Source: Pseudomonadota bacterium
Lineage (GTDB): Bacteria > Pseudomonadota > Gammaproteobacteria > Steroidobacterales > Steroidobacteraceae
Length of the DNA: 64,000 nt
Direction: 5' to 3'
NCBI GenBank assembly: GCA_023423935.1
Contig: JAFAEQ010000006.1
Location: 62,001-126,000, forward strand
The stretch's first letter is position 1. Each line of letters opens with the position of its first letter. Position numbers and translations under genes: made by a program. This document shows positions 17,148 to 26,136 of this stretch, in pieces. The notes below the pieces were generated by a model, which did no database searches, was not told the DNA's origin, and was given only the letters and a program-made list of their open reading frames with translations.

Positions 17148-18965
17148 GTGACGACGACACCGGCCCAACTCCCAAGCCATGCGCTTGCTTCTCCGTCCAG
17201 CAGTTCCGCGGGTTCTGAGCCTGCGAACCTCCGTGACTCCGGATCGTCCGCCGTACTCGTCGAAGCGCTGAACGGCCTTTCCGCTGCGGTGTTGCTGCTG
17301 GATGACCAGCTGCGCATTCAGTGGAGCAACGAAGCGGCGCATCGTCTGCTGAAGCTCGCATCAGCGTCGTCGGTTCATGCGATCCACGCCATTCCGGCGC
17401 TCGGCGAACATGAGGCGTGCCTGCGCGCGCTATTCGATACGGCCGCGTCGGAATACACCTTCGAGGTCGCGCTCGACGGTGGCGTGCACATGAACGCGGT
17501 CGCCAAGCTGGTGGTGGCGGGCGATGCGCGGGTACTTCGTATCCTCTTGAGCGAAATGGCGCCGGGACTGAAGTCCGACGCGCTTTACGAAGGGATCAGG
17601 ACGCTCAATCAGGTGCTGATGTCGTTGCCGCACATGTTATTGGTGCTGGATGACGACCTGAATGTGTTATTCGCGAATCGCGCCGTGCAGGGACAGGCGG
17701 CGGAAGAGCTCCAGGGCGTGCACATTACGAAGCTGCTCCCGGACGAAGTGCGCGAACGGGCGCTCGCGGCCATGCATCGGACGCTCGCGACGGGAGAGTC
17801 GGAGCAATACGGTGGCTACGTGGTGGATCCGCAGGGGGCCAGGCGACACTACAGCGTGCGTGTCGATGGCATTCGATGCGACCATGGTGTTATTGGCCTT
17901 ACGCTGAGTGCCGGTGCGTGCAGCGAGCAGGCCGACGCAGAACGCACGCTGGCGAATCAGACGCGCATGATCGATTCGATGCTCGAAGGCGTCGCGGTCA
18001 TCAATGACAGCGGTGTGGTCCATCTGACGAATCCCGCGTTCGACGCGCTGTTCGGCTATCAGCGCGGTGCGCTCACGGGCCGTGATCTGCGAACGTTCGT
18101 GCAATGGCCTTTCGGGGACCCGTGGCGCGCAGCGGCGCCGGGCGAATCGCTCAGCGTGGAGTTCCAGGCGCATCGCCGGGATGGCGCTGTGTTTTTAGCC
18201 GCCGGCGTGCTCTCGGGATGCGACATCGCAGGACGCAATCACAGCCTGCTCGTAGTTCAGGACGTGAGTGAGCGCAAAGAGCTGGAAAGAGGTGTGCTCC
18301 AGGCGGTCAATCGCGAGCAGTATCGTATCGGCAATGACCTACACGACGGTCTGGGTCAGGAACTCACCGGCATCGCGCTGATGCTGCGCGGGCTCGCAGG
18401 TCGCATGACGAGTGAATATCCGGTGCTGTTGCCGGAGATCGAGAGCATCACGCAGCTGGTGAACAACGCGATCGAGAGCACGCGTTCGCTGGCGCGCGGA
18501 TTATCGCCGGTGAATCTGGAGCGCGGCGGGCTTCCGGATGCACTCGATGGGATGGCGTTGAGCGCGAGCGAACTTTATGGCGTAAAGGTCGTCTTTACTC
18601 ATCGTCTATCCTCTGCGCTGATGCTGAACGCTGAGCTCGCCAATCACCTCTATCGCATCGCTCAGGAAGCTCTGCGCAATGCGGTGCTACATGGACGAGC
18701 GCGGTCAATACGACTGCATCTGAGTAATGTCCGCGCTAAGGTGCGGCTGTCGATTACGGACGATGGCATCGGTATGCCTGCGAAGTCGATGGACGCGGCG
18801 GGCATGGGACTCAAGATCATGCGCTACCGCGCGCGCATCCTGGGCGGTGATGTTACGTTCGAGTCGGCGCAGCCTTCGGGCACGCGCGTGATCTGTGAAT
18901 GTCCGCTGGAGATTGCCGGCGAGGCACGCGTTCGCAAACTGGCGAACCGCAAAAGCCGCGTGTGA
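17148..18965 (+). CDS. PAS-HisKA_3 sensor histidine kinase
   Basis: 605 aa. Three PAS-like modules (VLLLDDQLRIQWSNEAAH; LLVLDDDLNVLFANRAVQ; VAVINDSGVVHLTNPAFDALFGY), then a NarX-type dimerisation domain with IGNDLHDGLGQELTG (His near 397) and HATPase (ITDDGIGMP, GMGLKIMRYRA). No membrane segment is visible. The GTG start at 17148 is the best available but has no clear Shine-Dalgarno. It is followed co-directionally by its likely partner regulator (19096), then by a hybrid kinase and a receiver-EAL gene. Close paralogue of the kinase at 14560-16017, but with PAS domains in place of the receiver. Confidence 0.88.
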   Translation: MTTTPAQLPSHALASPSSSSAGSEPANLRDSGSSAVLVEALNGLSAAVLLLDDQLRIQWSNEAAHRLLKLASASSVHAIHAIPALGEHEACLRALFDTAASEYTFEVALDGGVHMNAVAKLVVAGDARVLRILLSEMAPGLKSDALYEGIRTLNQVLMSLPHMLLVLDDDLNVLFANRAVQGQAAEELQGVHITKLLPDEVRERALAAMHRTLATGESEQYGGYVVDPQGARRHYSVRVDGIRCDHGVIGLTLSAGACSEQADAERTLANQTRMIDSMLEGVAVINDSGVVHLTNPAFDALFGYQRGALTGRDLRTFVQWPFGDPWRAAAPGESLSVEFQAHRRDGAVFLAAGVLSGCDIAGRNHSLLVVQDVSERKELERGVLQAVNREQYRIGNDLHDGLGQELTGIALMLRGLAGRMTSEYPVLLPEIESITQLVNNAIESTRSLARGLSPVNLERGGLPDALDGMALSASELYGVKVVFTHRLSSALMLNAELANHLYRIAQEALRNAVLHGRARSIRLHLSNVRAKVRLSITDDGIGMPAKSMDAAGMGLKIMRYRARILGGDVTFESAQPSGTRVICECPLEIAGEARVRKLANRKSRV

Positions 18966-19095
18966 ACGCGCGCGAAACCTGCAGTTGATGCAGAGTGCAT
19001 CACGCATGTAACAGTTTTGTTAACTTCCAGTCGAGTGACTGTGATTATCGTGGCGTCAGCAGCAGGGCTGCGGCGCCTCTTCAAGGAGCAATGCA

Positions 19096-19821
19096 ATGAG
19101 TCTGGGGCCGAATCTGTTCAAGACTGTCCACAAACCGCAAGGAAGCACTGCTAAGGACACGAAGCGCCGTGTGTTGATCGTCGATGATCATCCTATCGTG
19201 CGTCAGGGGTTGCGCCGCCTGATCGAGGCGGAGCCTGATCTGGAGGTGTGCGGCGAAACCGAAACCGCACGCGAGGCGAAATCGATGATCCGCGAGCTCG
19301 AGCCCGATGCCGTGATCGTCGACGTGTCGCTCAAGCAGGGCGACGGTCTGGAGCTCGTGAAAGATGCGCGCGCGCACTATCCGTCTCTGCCGCTCCTGGT
19401 GCTGTCGATGCATGACGAAGCGATCTACGCGGAGCGCATGCTGTCGGCTGGCGCGAACGGCTACATCATGAAGCAGGCTGCTTCCGACCAGTTCCTGGTC
19501 GCGCTGCGCCGAGTGCTGGAAGGCGGGATCTACGTGAGCGAGGCGGTCGGCAACAGCATGATCGAGAAGTTCGCGTCCGGCGGCGCCTACATCTCGGCGA
19601 ATCCGATCGACAGCCTGACCAATCGTGAGCTGCAGGTGCTGCACATGATCGGCAAGGGCCTGTCGACCCGTCAGACCGCAGAAGCGCTGAATCTGAGCGT
19701 GAAGACCGTCGAATCTCACCGGCAGCGCATCAAACGCAAGCTGTCGCTGCGGACTTCTGCCCAGCTTATGCAATATGCCGTGAACTGGTACGCAGGCAGG
19801 GAGCCAGGTTCGAAGGCATGA
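19096..19821 (+). CDS. NarL/FixJ-type response regulator
   Basis: 241 aa. Receiver (VLIVDDHPIVRQGL, phospho-Asp in VIVDVSLKQGDG near 75, VLSMHDEAIYAERML) and LuxR-type HTH (LTNRELQVLHMIGKGLSTRQTA, near 173-194). AAGGAG lies 7 bases before the ATG. It belongs with the kinase at 17148 and is followed after 37 bp by the hybrid kinase at 19859, suggesting one signalling operon. Confidence 0.92.
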   Translation: MSLGPNLFKTVHKPQGSTAKDTKRRVLIVDDHPIVRQGLRRLIEAEPDLEVCGETETAREAKSMIRELEPDAVIVDVSLKQGDGLELVKDARAHYPSLPLLVLSMHDEAIYAERMLSAGANGYIMKQAASDQFLVALRRVLEGGIYVSEAVGNSMIEKFASGGAYISANPIDSLTNRELQVLHMIGKGLSTRQTAEALNLSVKTVESHRQRIKRKLSLRTSAQLMQYAVNWYAGREPGSKA

Positions 19822-19858
19822 TCCCGGCTCGAAGCCATTCAGGTTTCCAGGGATCGCG

Positions 19859-22261
19859 GTGGATTTTCTGCAACTGTTGTTCGAACCGGCGGTGATTGTT
19901 GGAATCGCTGCGGGCGCCCTGCTCGCAGCGGTTCCGGCCGCACTCATTATTAAAGGCCTGCGGCGGCGCGAAGGGGAGATCCGGCAGCAGTCCCGGGGCA
20001 TCGCCACCAGCCATCGCCGCTATCAGGCGATCGTCGAGGCCTCCGGCGAGGGCGTGCTCGAGCTCGATGCCGCCGGTCGTGTCCGCTACGCCAACCCGGC
20101 GGCTGCCAACCTTCTGGGATACGAACCCGACGAGCTGCTCGGGCTCGACTACAAAGTTCTTCTGAGTGACGGACCTCGTGAGGTCGTGCGCAAGGGTGCG
20201 CATACGGTCGACCTGATGCGCGGCGCGGGCGGTTTGCTGCGCCGAAAAGATGGCAAGCGCCGGCCGATCGAGTATCGCTTTGTCGGGTCCCCGCTGGGGG
20301 CGGCACCGGGGACGGTGGTCGTGACCTTCCGCGACGTCTCGGAACGTGTACGTCTCGATGCGCTGCTGAGCGACATGCAGGCCACCGCGCACGTCGGTGG
20401 ATGGGAGCTCGACGTCGCGCGCAACAAGATCTATTGGACCGACGCGGTGTACGCGATCTACGACCTGCCGAGTGACAGCGTGCTCGACGTCGAGCTGCTG
20501 CAATCGTTCTATCCGCCTGCAGATCGACTCGCCCTGCAGGAGGCGATCCAGACAGCGAAGGAAACGGGCAAGAGCACCGAGCTGCAACTCGAAATGACGA
20601 GTGCGAGCGGTCGTCACATGTGGGTCCGGGTGATCGTCAGGGCCGAACGCCGCGGCGATGTCACTTATCGCGTGCATGGAACGATCCAGGACGTCACCGA
20701 CCGGGTGATCGCCGAACGCCAGGTCCTGGCCACCCGCGATTTCTATGAGCTGACGCTCGATGCGATGCCGACGATGGTCATGTACGCCAACTCGGACCGC
20801 GAAGTGACCTATGTGAACAAGGCTGTCGAAGAGGTGACCGGTCTGCCCCGCACGAGCTGCAGCGGTCAGTCGCTCGCCGACATTTTCAGTCCGCAGGAAC
20901 GCACCGTTCTGAACGAGCACATCGAGGCCGCGCTGCGCGGTGAGGTGCGGACGTTCAAGCACAGCACCAGCCACAATGGCCGTGTGCGCGACTGGCAGAA
21001 TCATTTCGTGCCGGAGCTCGAGCCCGGCAAGGAAGGCGAGCCGCCCCGGGTTCGTGGGTTCTTCTCGATTTCCTACGATCTCACCGAGATCAAGCGCCTC
21101 GAAGCGCGACTGCTGCAGGCCCAGAAGATGGAAGCGATCGGCCAGCTCACCGGCGGCATCGCCCACGATTTCAACAACCTGCTGGGTGTCGTGCTCGGCA
21201 ATCTGCAGCTGCTCGAGCGCAGTCTCGAAAACGATGCGGGACTGTCGCGCAAGGTTCACACCGCGATGCGTGCGGCCATGCGCGGTGCCGATCTCACGCG
21301 CCGTCTGCTCGCGCTCGCACGTCGCCAGATTCTCGACCCCAACGTGGTCGATCTGAATCGTCAGCTCACGGGCTTGGCCGATCTGATGCAGCGGACGCTC
21401 GGCGAGTCGATCGAGATCCGCATGGTTCAGGCCCACGATCTGTGGCGCACGCGCGTGGATGCTGGCCAGTTCGAGAACGCCATCCTGAATCTCGCCATCA
21501 ATGCGCGCGATGCGATGAGCCATGGCGGTCGTCTGACGGTGCGCACGCAGAATGTGCGTCTGGATGCGAATTTCACCAGCGCCTATCCGCAGCTCGAGCC
21601 GGGCGAGTACGTTTCAGTGAGCGTCGCGGACAATGGCGTGGGTATCGAGCCCGACGTGATCCCGCGTGTGTTCGAGCCGTTCTTCACGACGAAAGAGTCG
21701 GGCAAGGGCAGCGGTCTGGGGCTTGCGATGGTCCGCGGCTTCGCCGAACAGGCGGGTGGTGTCGCGACGATCGCGAGCGAAGTGGGGCGCGGCACGACCG
21801 TGCAGCTCCTGTTGCCGCGCTGCCGCGACGAAGAAGTGGTGCGCGAGGACACGATCGTCACGCGAGCGGCGCCGACTGGTGACGAGACGATCCTGGTCGT
21901 CGAAGACGATGCGGATCTGCGCGATACGGTTGTGACGGCGCTCACACAATTCGGTTATCGCGCGCTTTCCGCAGCGAATGCGGAGAAGGCCCTCAGAATT
22001 CTCGCCAGCAACGAAAAGATCGATCTGCTCTTCACGGACGTGATGATGCCCGGCGGCACGCTCGGTCCGGAGCTGGCGCGCCGCGCACGCGAGCTGCGCC
22101 CTGAAATTGATGTGCTGTTCACGACTGGCTACGCCGAAAGCAACGTATTGAACGGGGTGAGCGGTATTTCTCAGTCCGACGTCATTCACAAGCCGTACCG
22201 TAACGAAGAACTCGCTATGCGCGTACGTCACGTTCTGGATCGGGAGGTCCGAGTTGCCTGA
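19859..22261 (+). CDS. PAS hybrid histidine kinase with C-terminal receiver
   Basis: 800 aa. One N-terminal membrane-type helix (residues ~10-28, PAVIVGIAAGALLAAVPAALII), three PAS modules, HisKA with IAHDFNNLLGVVL (His near 435), HATPase (NAILNLAINARDAM, GSGLGLAMVRGF) and a receiver (LVVEDDADLRD, phospho-Asp in FTDVMMPGG near 727). The GTG start has AGGGA 5 bases upstream. The next gene overlaps it by 8 bp. Same domain plan and core sequence as 10493-13186, so the two hybrid kinases are paralogues. Confidence 0.92.
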   Translation: MDFLQLLFEPAVIVGIAAGALLAAVPAALIIKGLRRREGEIRQQSRGIATSHRRYQAIVEASGEGVLELDAAGRVRYANPAAANLLGYEPDELLGLDYKVLLSDGPREVVRKGAHTVDLMRGAGGLLRRKDGKRRPIEYRFVGSPLGAAPGTVVVTFRDVSERVRLDALLSDMQATAHVGGWELDVARNKIYWTDAVYAIYDLPSDSVLDVELLQSFYPPADRLALQEAIQTAKETGKSTELQLEMTSASGRHMWVRVIVRAERRGDVTYRVHGTIQDVTDRVIAERQVLATRDFYELTLDAMPTMVMYANSDREVTYVNKAVEEVTGLPRTSCSGQSLADIFSPQERTVLNEHIEAALRGEVRTFKHSTSHNGRVRDWQNHFVPELEPGKEGEPPRVRGFFSISYDLTEIKRLEARLLQAQKMEAIGQLTGGIAHDFNNLLGVVLGNLQLLERSLENDAGLSRKVHTAMRAAMRGADLTRRLLALARRQILDPNVVDLNRQLTGLADLMQRTLGESIEIRMVQAHDLWRTRVDAGQFENAILNLAINARDAMSHGGRLTVRTQNVRLDANFTSAYPQLEPGEYVSVSVADNGVGIEPDVIPRVFEPFFTTKESGKGSGLGLAMVRGFAEQAGGVATIASEVGRGTTVQLLLPRCRDEEVVREDTIVTRAAPTGDETILVVEDDADLRDTVVTALTQFGYRALSAANAEKALRILASNEKIDLLFTDVMMPGGTLGPELARRARELRPEIDVLFTTGYAESNVLNGVSGISQSDVIHKPYRNEELAMRVRHVLDREVRVA

Positions 22262-23426
22262 GGTAGGGAACAAACTGCTGGTCATCGATGACCAGGCGGA
22301 CCTGTGCGAATTCATTTCCGAGGCCGCCTCGTCCATGGGATTCGAAGCCCGGGCGGTGACGGAACCGGAGGACTTCCGGCGCGAAGTGCAGGAATTTCAG
22401 CCGACCGTCGTCGTGCTGGATCTGCAGATGCCCGGGGCCGATGGCATCGAGCTGCTGCGCTTTCTCGGCGAGCGCGGCAGCAAAGCGCATGTGCTCGTCG
22501 CAAGCGGCATGGATCAGCGCGTGCTCGCTACCGCCCAGCAGATTGGACGGTCCCAGGGATTGAACATGCTGGGTGCATTGCAGAAGCCCATCATGCTGGC
22601 GGATCTCGAAGCCACATTGCGGCGCTGTCTGCGCAGCGATGCGCCTATTACGGCGAACACGCTGTCCGCGGCGCTCGATCAGCATCAGATCCGCGTTCAT
22701 TACCAGCCCAAGGCAACGCGTGTCGCCGAAGGCCGCTGGATCATCGAAGGTGTCGAGGCGCTCGCCCGCTGGGAGCATCCGACCCTCGGCTCGATCTCGC
22801 CGGTGCGATTCATTCCCGTGGCCGAGAAGAACGGGCTGATCCGTCGTTTGAGCGAGCAGGTGCTCGAGACGGCGCTGACGCAGTGTCGATCGTGGGACGC
22901 TGTCGGAGTGCATCTCTCCGTCGCGGTCAATCTGTCCCCGCAACTCCTCAATGATCTTTCCTTCCCTGATCAGGTCGCGCGCATTGCCGCGCAGATCGGG
23001 GCCGATGCGCGACGCATCATTTTCGAAGTCACTGAAAGCGCGGCGATGTTCGATCCGGGCACGACCATGGACGTGCTCACCCGCATGCGCGTGAAGAATT
23101 TCGGACTGTCCATCGACGACTTCGGTACGGGCTATTCCTCGCTGAAACAGCTTTACCTGATGCCGTTCAGCGAGCTGAAGATCGACACCTCGTTCGTGCG
23201 TGACATCTTCGCTCACGAAGATGCCCGGACCATGGTCGAAACCATGATCCTGCTCGCGCACAAGTTGCGTCTGACGGCCTGCGCGGAAGGCGTCGAAACC
23301 CGTGAAGTCCTCGATTTCCTGGATTCGGTCGGCTGCGACCGCGCGCAGGGCTACTTCATCGGACGCCCGATGCCTGGCGATGAGCTGGAGCAGCGCGTCC
23401 GCGAGTGGAACGAAAAGCAGGCATAA
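22254..23426 (+). CDS. Receiver-EAL response regulator (c-di-GMP phosphodiesterase)
   Basis: 390 aa. Receiver (LLVIDDQADLCEF, phospho-Asp in LDLQMPGADG near 56) plus EAL domain with EALARW near 168, AVNLSPQ, FEVTESA, IDDFGTGYSS, LKIDTSF, CAEGVET and RAQGYFIGRP. These are the full catalytic signatures, so it is predicted active on c-di-GMP. TTG start with GGGAGG 6 bases upstream, overlapping the kinase by 8 bp, so translation is coupled. Paralogue of 13173-14369. Confidence 0.92.
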   Translation: MPEVGNKLLVIDDQADLCEFISEAASSMGFEARAVTEPEDFRREVQEFQPTVVVLDLQMPGADGIELLRFLGERGSKAHVLVASGMDQRVLATAQQIGRSQGLNMLGALQKPIMLADLEATLRRCLRSDAPITANTLSAALDQHQIRVHYQPKATRVAEGRWIIEGVEALARWEHPTLGSISPVRFIPVAEKNGLIRRLSEQVLETALTQCRSWDAVGVHLSVAVNLSPQLLNDLSFPDQVARIAAQIGADARRIIFEVTESAAMFDPGTTMDVLTRMRVKNFGLSIDDFGTGYSSLKQLYLMPFSELKIDTSFVRDIFAHEDARTMVETMILLAHKLRLTACAEGVETREVLDFLDSVGCDRAQGYFIGRPMPGDELEQRVREWNEKQA

Positions 23427-23481
23427 AAGGCAGGTCGACGGCGCAGGGTCGATCCCGTCGCGCCTCGTCCGGCTGAAGATT

Positions 23482-23640
23482 GGCTTTAGCCGGACATCTC
23501 CTTGTTCGACTGAAGAACCCACAGAAGAAGGGTCAGTGCTGCTTTTCCTTGTGGGTCCGGCTCAGCCGGACATTTCCCTGTTCGACTGAAGTCGAACCCA
23601 CAGAAGAGAGGGCAGTGCTGCTTTCCCTGTGCGGTTTCAG
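23482..23640. repeat. Two tandem copies of a ~76-bp hairpin-bearing repeat
   Basis: Copy 1 (~23482-23555) and copy 2 (~23559-23636) share AGCCGGACAT, GTTCGACTGAAG, CCCACAGAAG and CAGTGCTGCTTT in order. Copy 2 contains the palindrome GTTCGAC-tgaa-GTCGAAC, which copy 1 has lost. A partial third piece (GCAT-GAAGCCGGA) follows. It resembles REP-type intergenic elements. No gene is seen in 23427-23855. Confidence 0.7.
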
Positions 23641-23855
23641 CCGCATGAAGCCGGACTCCGCAGCAAGAAACCGGTCCTGCCGCTCGCTTGCGGTTCGACT
23701 TCATTCGAATCTGCCCCCACGCCCTTCGGCTTGTCCTGGCCCGGGCTTTGGCGCACCCTCCCGCGGATTCAAACCACCCCCCGGTCTTGCGCATCCAATC
23801 CATACATTGCGATGAGACCGAGGCGACATTGTTAACCGGGGCCAGCGCCATACCG

Positions 23856-24434
23856 ATGGCACATATACCGGCTGTGACTGCCGACCGTTCGCCCTCCACG
23901 GAGGCGACGCTGATCGACGCTGCGCGTCGCGGTGACATGCGTGCCTTCGAGCGGCTGTATCGCATGCATTCGGCGCGTGTGATGGGCGTGTGCCTGCGCA
24001 TGTGTCGCCGACACGATGTGGCGGAGGACTGTGTGCAGCAGACGTTCGTGCGGGCGTGGCGCAATCTCAATGCTTTCGAGGGCCGCAGCGCCTTCGGCAC
24101 CTGGCTGCACCGGATCGCCGTGAACGAGGTGCTCACCTACGCGCGCAATCACGGGACGCGCACCGAGCCGGGCGAACCGATCCAGGACAGCGATGAAGGT
24201 GCCGCGGATCTGCCAGGGGAATTCGATGCAGGCGAGGTGATGGATGTGGAACGCGCGCTCGCCACGTTGCCGGAAGGGGCGCGGCACGTGATGGTGCTGC
24301 AAGCCGTGTACGGCTACAGCCATGAAGAGGTCGCCGACATGCTGGGAATCGCCGTCGGGACCTGCAAGGCCCAACTTCATCGCGGACGCAAATTGCTGCG
24401 TGAGCGCATGGGTCTGGGCGAGGAGGAAGCATGA
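23856..24434 (+). CDS. ECF-type RNA polymerase sigma factor
   Basis: 192 aa. Sigma region 2 is RLYRMHSARVMGVCLRMC followed by DVAEDCVQQTFVRAW and FGTWLHRIAVN. Region 4 is LPEGARHVMVLQAVYG then HEEVADMLGIAVGTCKAQL. It redirects RNA polymerase to a small regulon in response to a signal. ATG 23856 is chosen because the region upstream is repeat-derived and not sigma-like. The next gene starts inside its stop codon (4-bp overlap), typical of a sigma/anti-sigma pair. Confidence 0.93.
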   Translation: MAHIPAVTADRSPSTEATLIDAARRGDMRAFERLYRMHSARVMGVCLRMCRRHDVAEDCVQQTFVRAWRNLNAFEGRSAFGTWLHRIAVNEVLTYARNHGTRTEPGEPIQDSDEGAADLPGEFDAGEVMDVERALATLPEGARHVMVLQAVYGYSHEEVADMLGIAVGTCKAQLHRGRKLLRERMGLGEEEA

Positions 24435-25078
24435 ACGAACGTTCGCATGACCCGCTCGATGCCGCGCTGGCATCGCTGCCGCGCGAGGTGCCTCCCGAGC
24501 GTGATCTCTGGGCGGGTATCAGTGCGCAGATCGCGCAGCTGCCTGCCGAACAGTCGGGCGTGGTGTCGTTGACCGAACGTCGCGAACGCAAGGTCTCGCG
24601 CTTCTCCAATGCCACCTGGCTGCGGATTGCCGCGGGCATCGTGCTGGTCGTTGCCTCGTCCGTGACGACGTACGTGATCACGCAGCATTCGGCCGATCAG
24701 AAGCTGCTGCAGGCGCGCGAGGTCGCCGAAACGTCGGTGCGTCAGGCGCCCGTCGCGGTACCGGTGATGCCAGCCAGCTTCGGCGGCAGCGAAGTCATGG
24801 GTGCGAAATACGTGAAGGCGCGTGCTGCGCTCGATGCTGAATTCCAGCGTCAGATCGCCACGCTCCCGCCGGTCACGCGCGCGAAACTCGAGCGCAATCT
24901 CGCGGACCTGCGTCGTGCGGCGACCGAGATCTCGACGATTCTCGCCGAGCATCCGAGTCATCCGCTGCTGCAGGACCTGCTGGTATCCACGTATCAGAGC
25001 GAACTGGAGCTGCTCGGCAGCGTGACCCACATGACGGTGCCCGTGCTCAGTCAACCTTCGAACGAGACGCGTCTATGA
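24431..25078 (+). CDS. Single-pass membrane protein, probable anti-sigma factor
   Basis: 215 aa. A ~60-residue cytoplasmic N-terminus, one membrane helix (about 63-83, LRIAAGIVLVVASSVTTYVI), then a periplasmic helical region (about 100-200). Position and topology match an anti-sigma factor for the ECF sigma just upstream. The HxxxCxxC zinc motif of ZAS-type anti-sigmas is absent, so it would be a non-zinc type. Assignment rests on context; it overlaps both neighbours by 4 bp. Confidence 0.75.
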   Translation: MNERSHDPLDAALASLPREVPPERDLWAGISAQIAQLPAEQSGVVSLTERRERKVSRFSNATWLRIAAGIVLVVASSVTTYVITQHSADQKLLQAREVAETSVRQAPVAVPVMPASFGGSEVMGAKYVKARAALDAEFQRQIATLPPVTRAKLERNLADLRRAATEISTILAEHPSHPLLQDLLVSTYQSELELLGSVTHMTVPVLSQPSNETRL

Positions 25079-25968
25079 AATCGATGTTGTTCAGAATCGG
25101 ATTGCCGCTTGCGATCGGCGCACTGTCGACGACTCTGACCGCGTTCGCTCAGGAGACGATCGAACGCACGGTGCCCGCGGAACCCAAGGGCGAAGTGGAG
25201 ATCGTGAACGTTTCCGGCGATGTGCAGGTGCGCGGCTGGGACCGCAAGGAAGTGCAGGTGCATGCCGACTTGGGCCACGGAGTCGAGAAGCTCGATGTGC
25301 AGAGTCAGAAGGGGCGCACGACGATCAATGTCATCGTGCAGGGGCATCGCAAAGCCGGGCACACTGATCTGGTCGTCGAGATTCCGCGCGACAGTACCCT
25401 GCTCATCAAGACCGTCAGCGCCGACCAGACCATCACCGATGTGCGCGGCGTACAACGACTGCAGGCGGTGAGCGGATCGATCAATACCAGGGTCTCGGGA
25501 GAAGATTTCACGATTCGCACGCTCAGCGGCGATGTGATCGTCAATGGCAATGGCAAGCCGAGCATGGCCACTGTGAACACCGTGAGCGGCGATGTGACAC
25601 TCGCCAACATCGCAGGTGAGCTATCGCTCGAAACGGTGACGGGCGATATGCAGGTGATCATGCCGATGCTTGCGCGCGGACGTATCCAGACCACCAATGG
25701 CGATCTGCGGCTGCAGGCGACGTTGGCCAAGGATGCACGGCTGGATGCCGAAGCCGTGAACGGCGATCTGAGCTTCCAGCTGCGTCCGCCGGTGAATGCC
25801 GAATTCGACATCGAAACCTTCAACGGCGAGATCGACAACTGCTTCGGACCGAAGTCCGAACGCGCCAACGAATTCGCGCCGAGAAATGCGTTGCGGTTCA
25901 AGGAAGGACAGGGCGGCGCTCGCGTCCGGATCAAGACCTTGAACGGCGGCGTGGAAATCTGCCGATAG
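25075..25968 (+). CDS. DUF4097-family secreted beta-repeat protein
   Basis: 297 aa with an N-terminal signal (FRIGLPLAIGALSTTLTAFAQ) and then short repeated beta units of the type VNVSGDVQVRGWDRKEVQV, VSGSINTRVSGEDFTIRTLSGDVIVNG, VNTVSGDVTLANIAGELSLETVTGDMQV. This matches DUF4097/adhesin-like beta-solenoid proteins of unknown function. Third gene of the sigma operon (4-bp overlap), so it is either a target or a cell-surface sensing component of that system. Confidence 0.85.
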   Translation: MKSMLFRIGLPLAIGALSTTLTAFAQETIERTVPAEPKGEVEIVNVSGDVQVRGWDRKEVQVHADLGHGVEKLDVQSQKGRTTINVIVQGHRKAGHTDLVVEIPRDSTLLIKTVSADQTITDVRGVQRLQAVSGSINTRVSGEDFTIRTLSGDVIVNGNGKPSMATVNTVSGDVTLANIAGELSLETVTGDMQVIMPMLARGRIQTTNGDLRLQATLAKDARLDAEAVNGDLSFQLRPPVNAEFDIETFNGEIDNCFGPKSERANEFAPRNALRFKEGQGGARVRIKTLNGGVEICR

Positions 25969-26136
25969 CCCGGTCGAGGGACGCCGCCGCCTATCGGTGT
26001 ATGACCTACCTCCCTTAGGGGTTTTGCTACGACGCGCGGCCGAGTGGTTCGGATTCATTTCCAGCACTCGCCCGCTGACTGTTGTGACGTCACCGGTGGT
26101 CACGGCTGGGCCAAAGCGGTTAGCATCGCGACCCGC

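Noticed and set aside
19766..21523. 585-codon minus-strand frame opposite the second hybrid kinase
   Set aside because: The plus strand encodes a full PAS-HisKA-HATPase-receiver kinase here; the minus frame has no recognisable domain.
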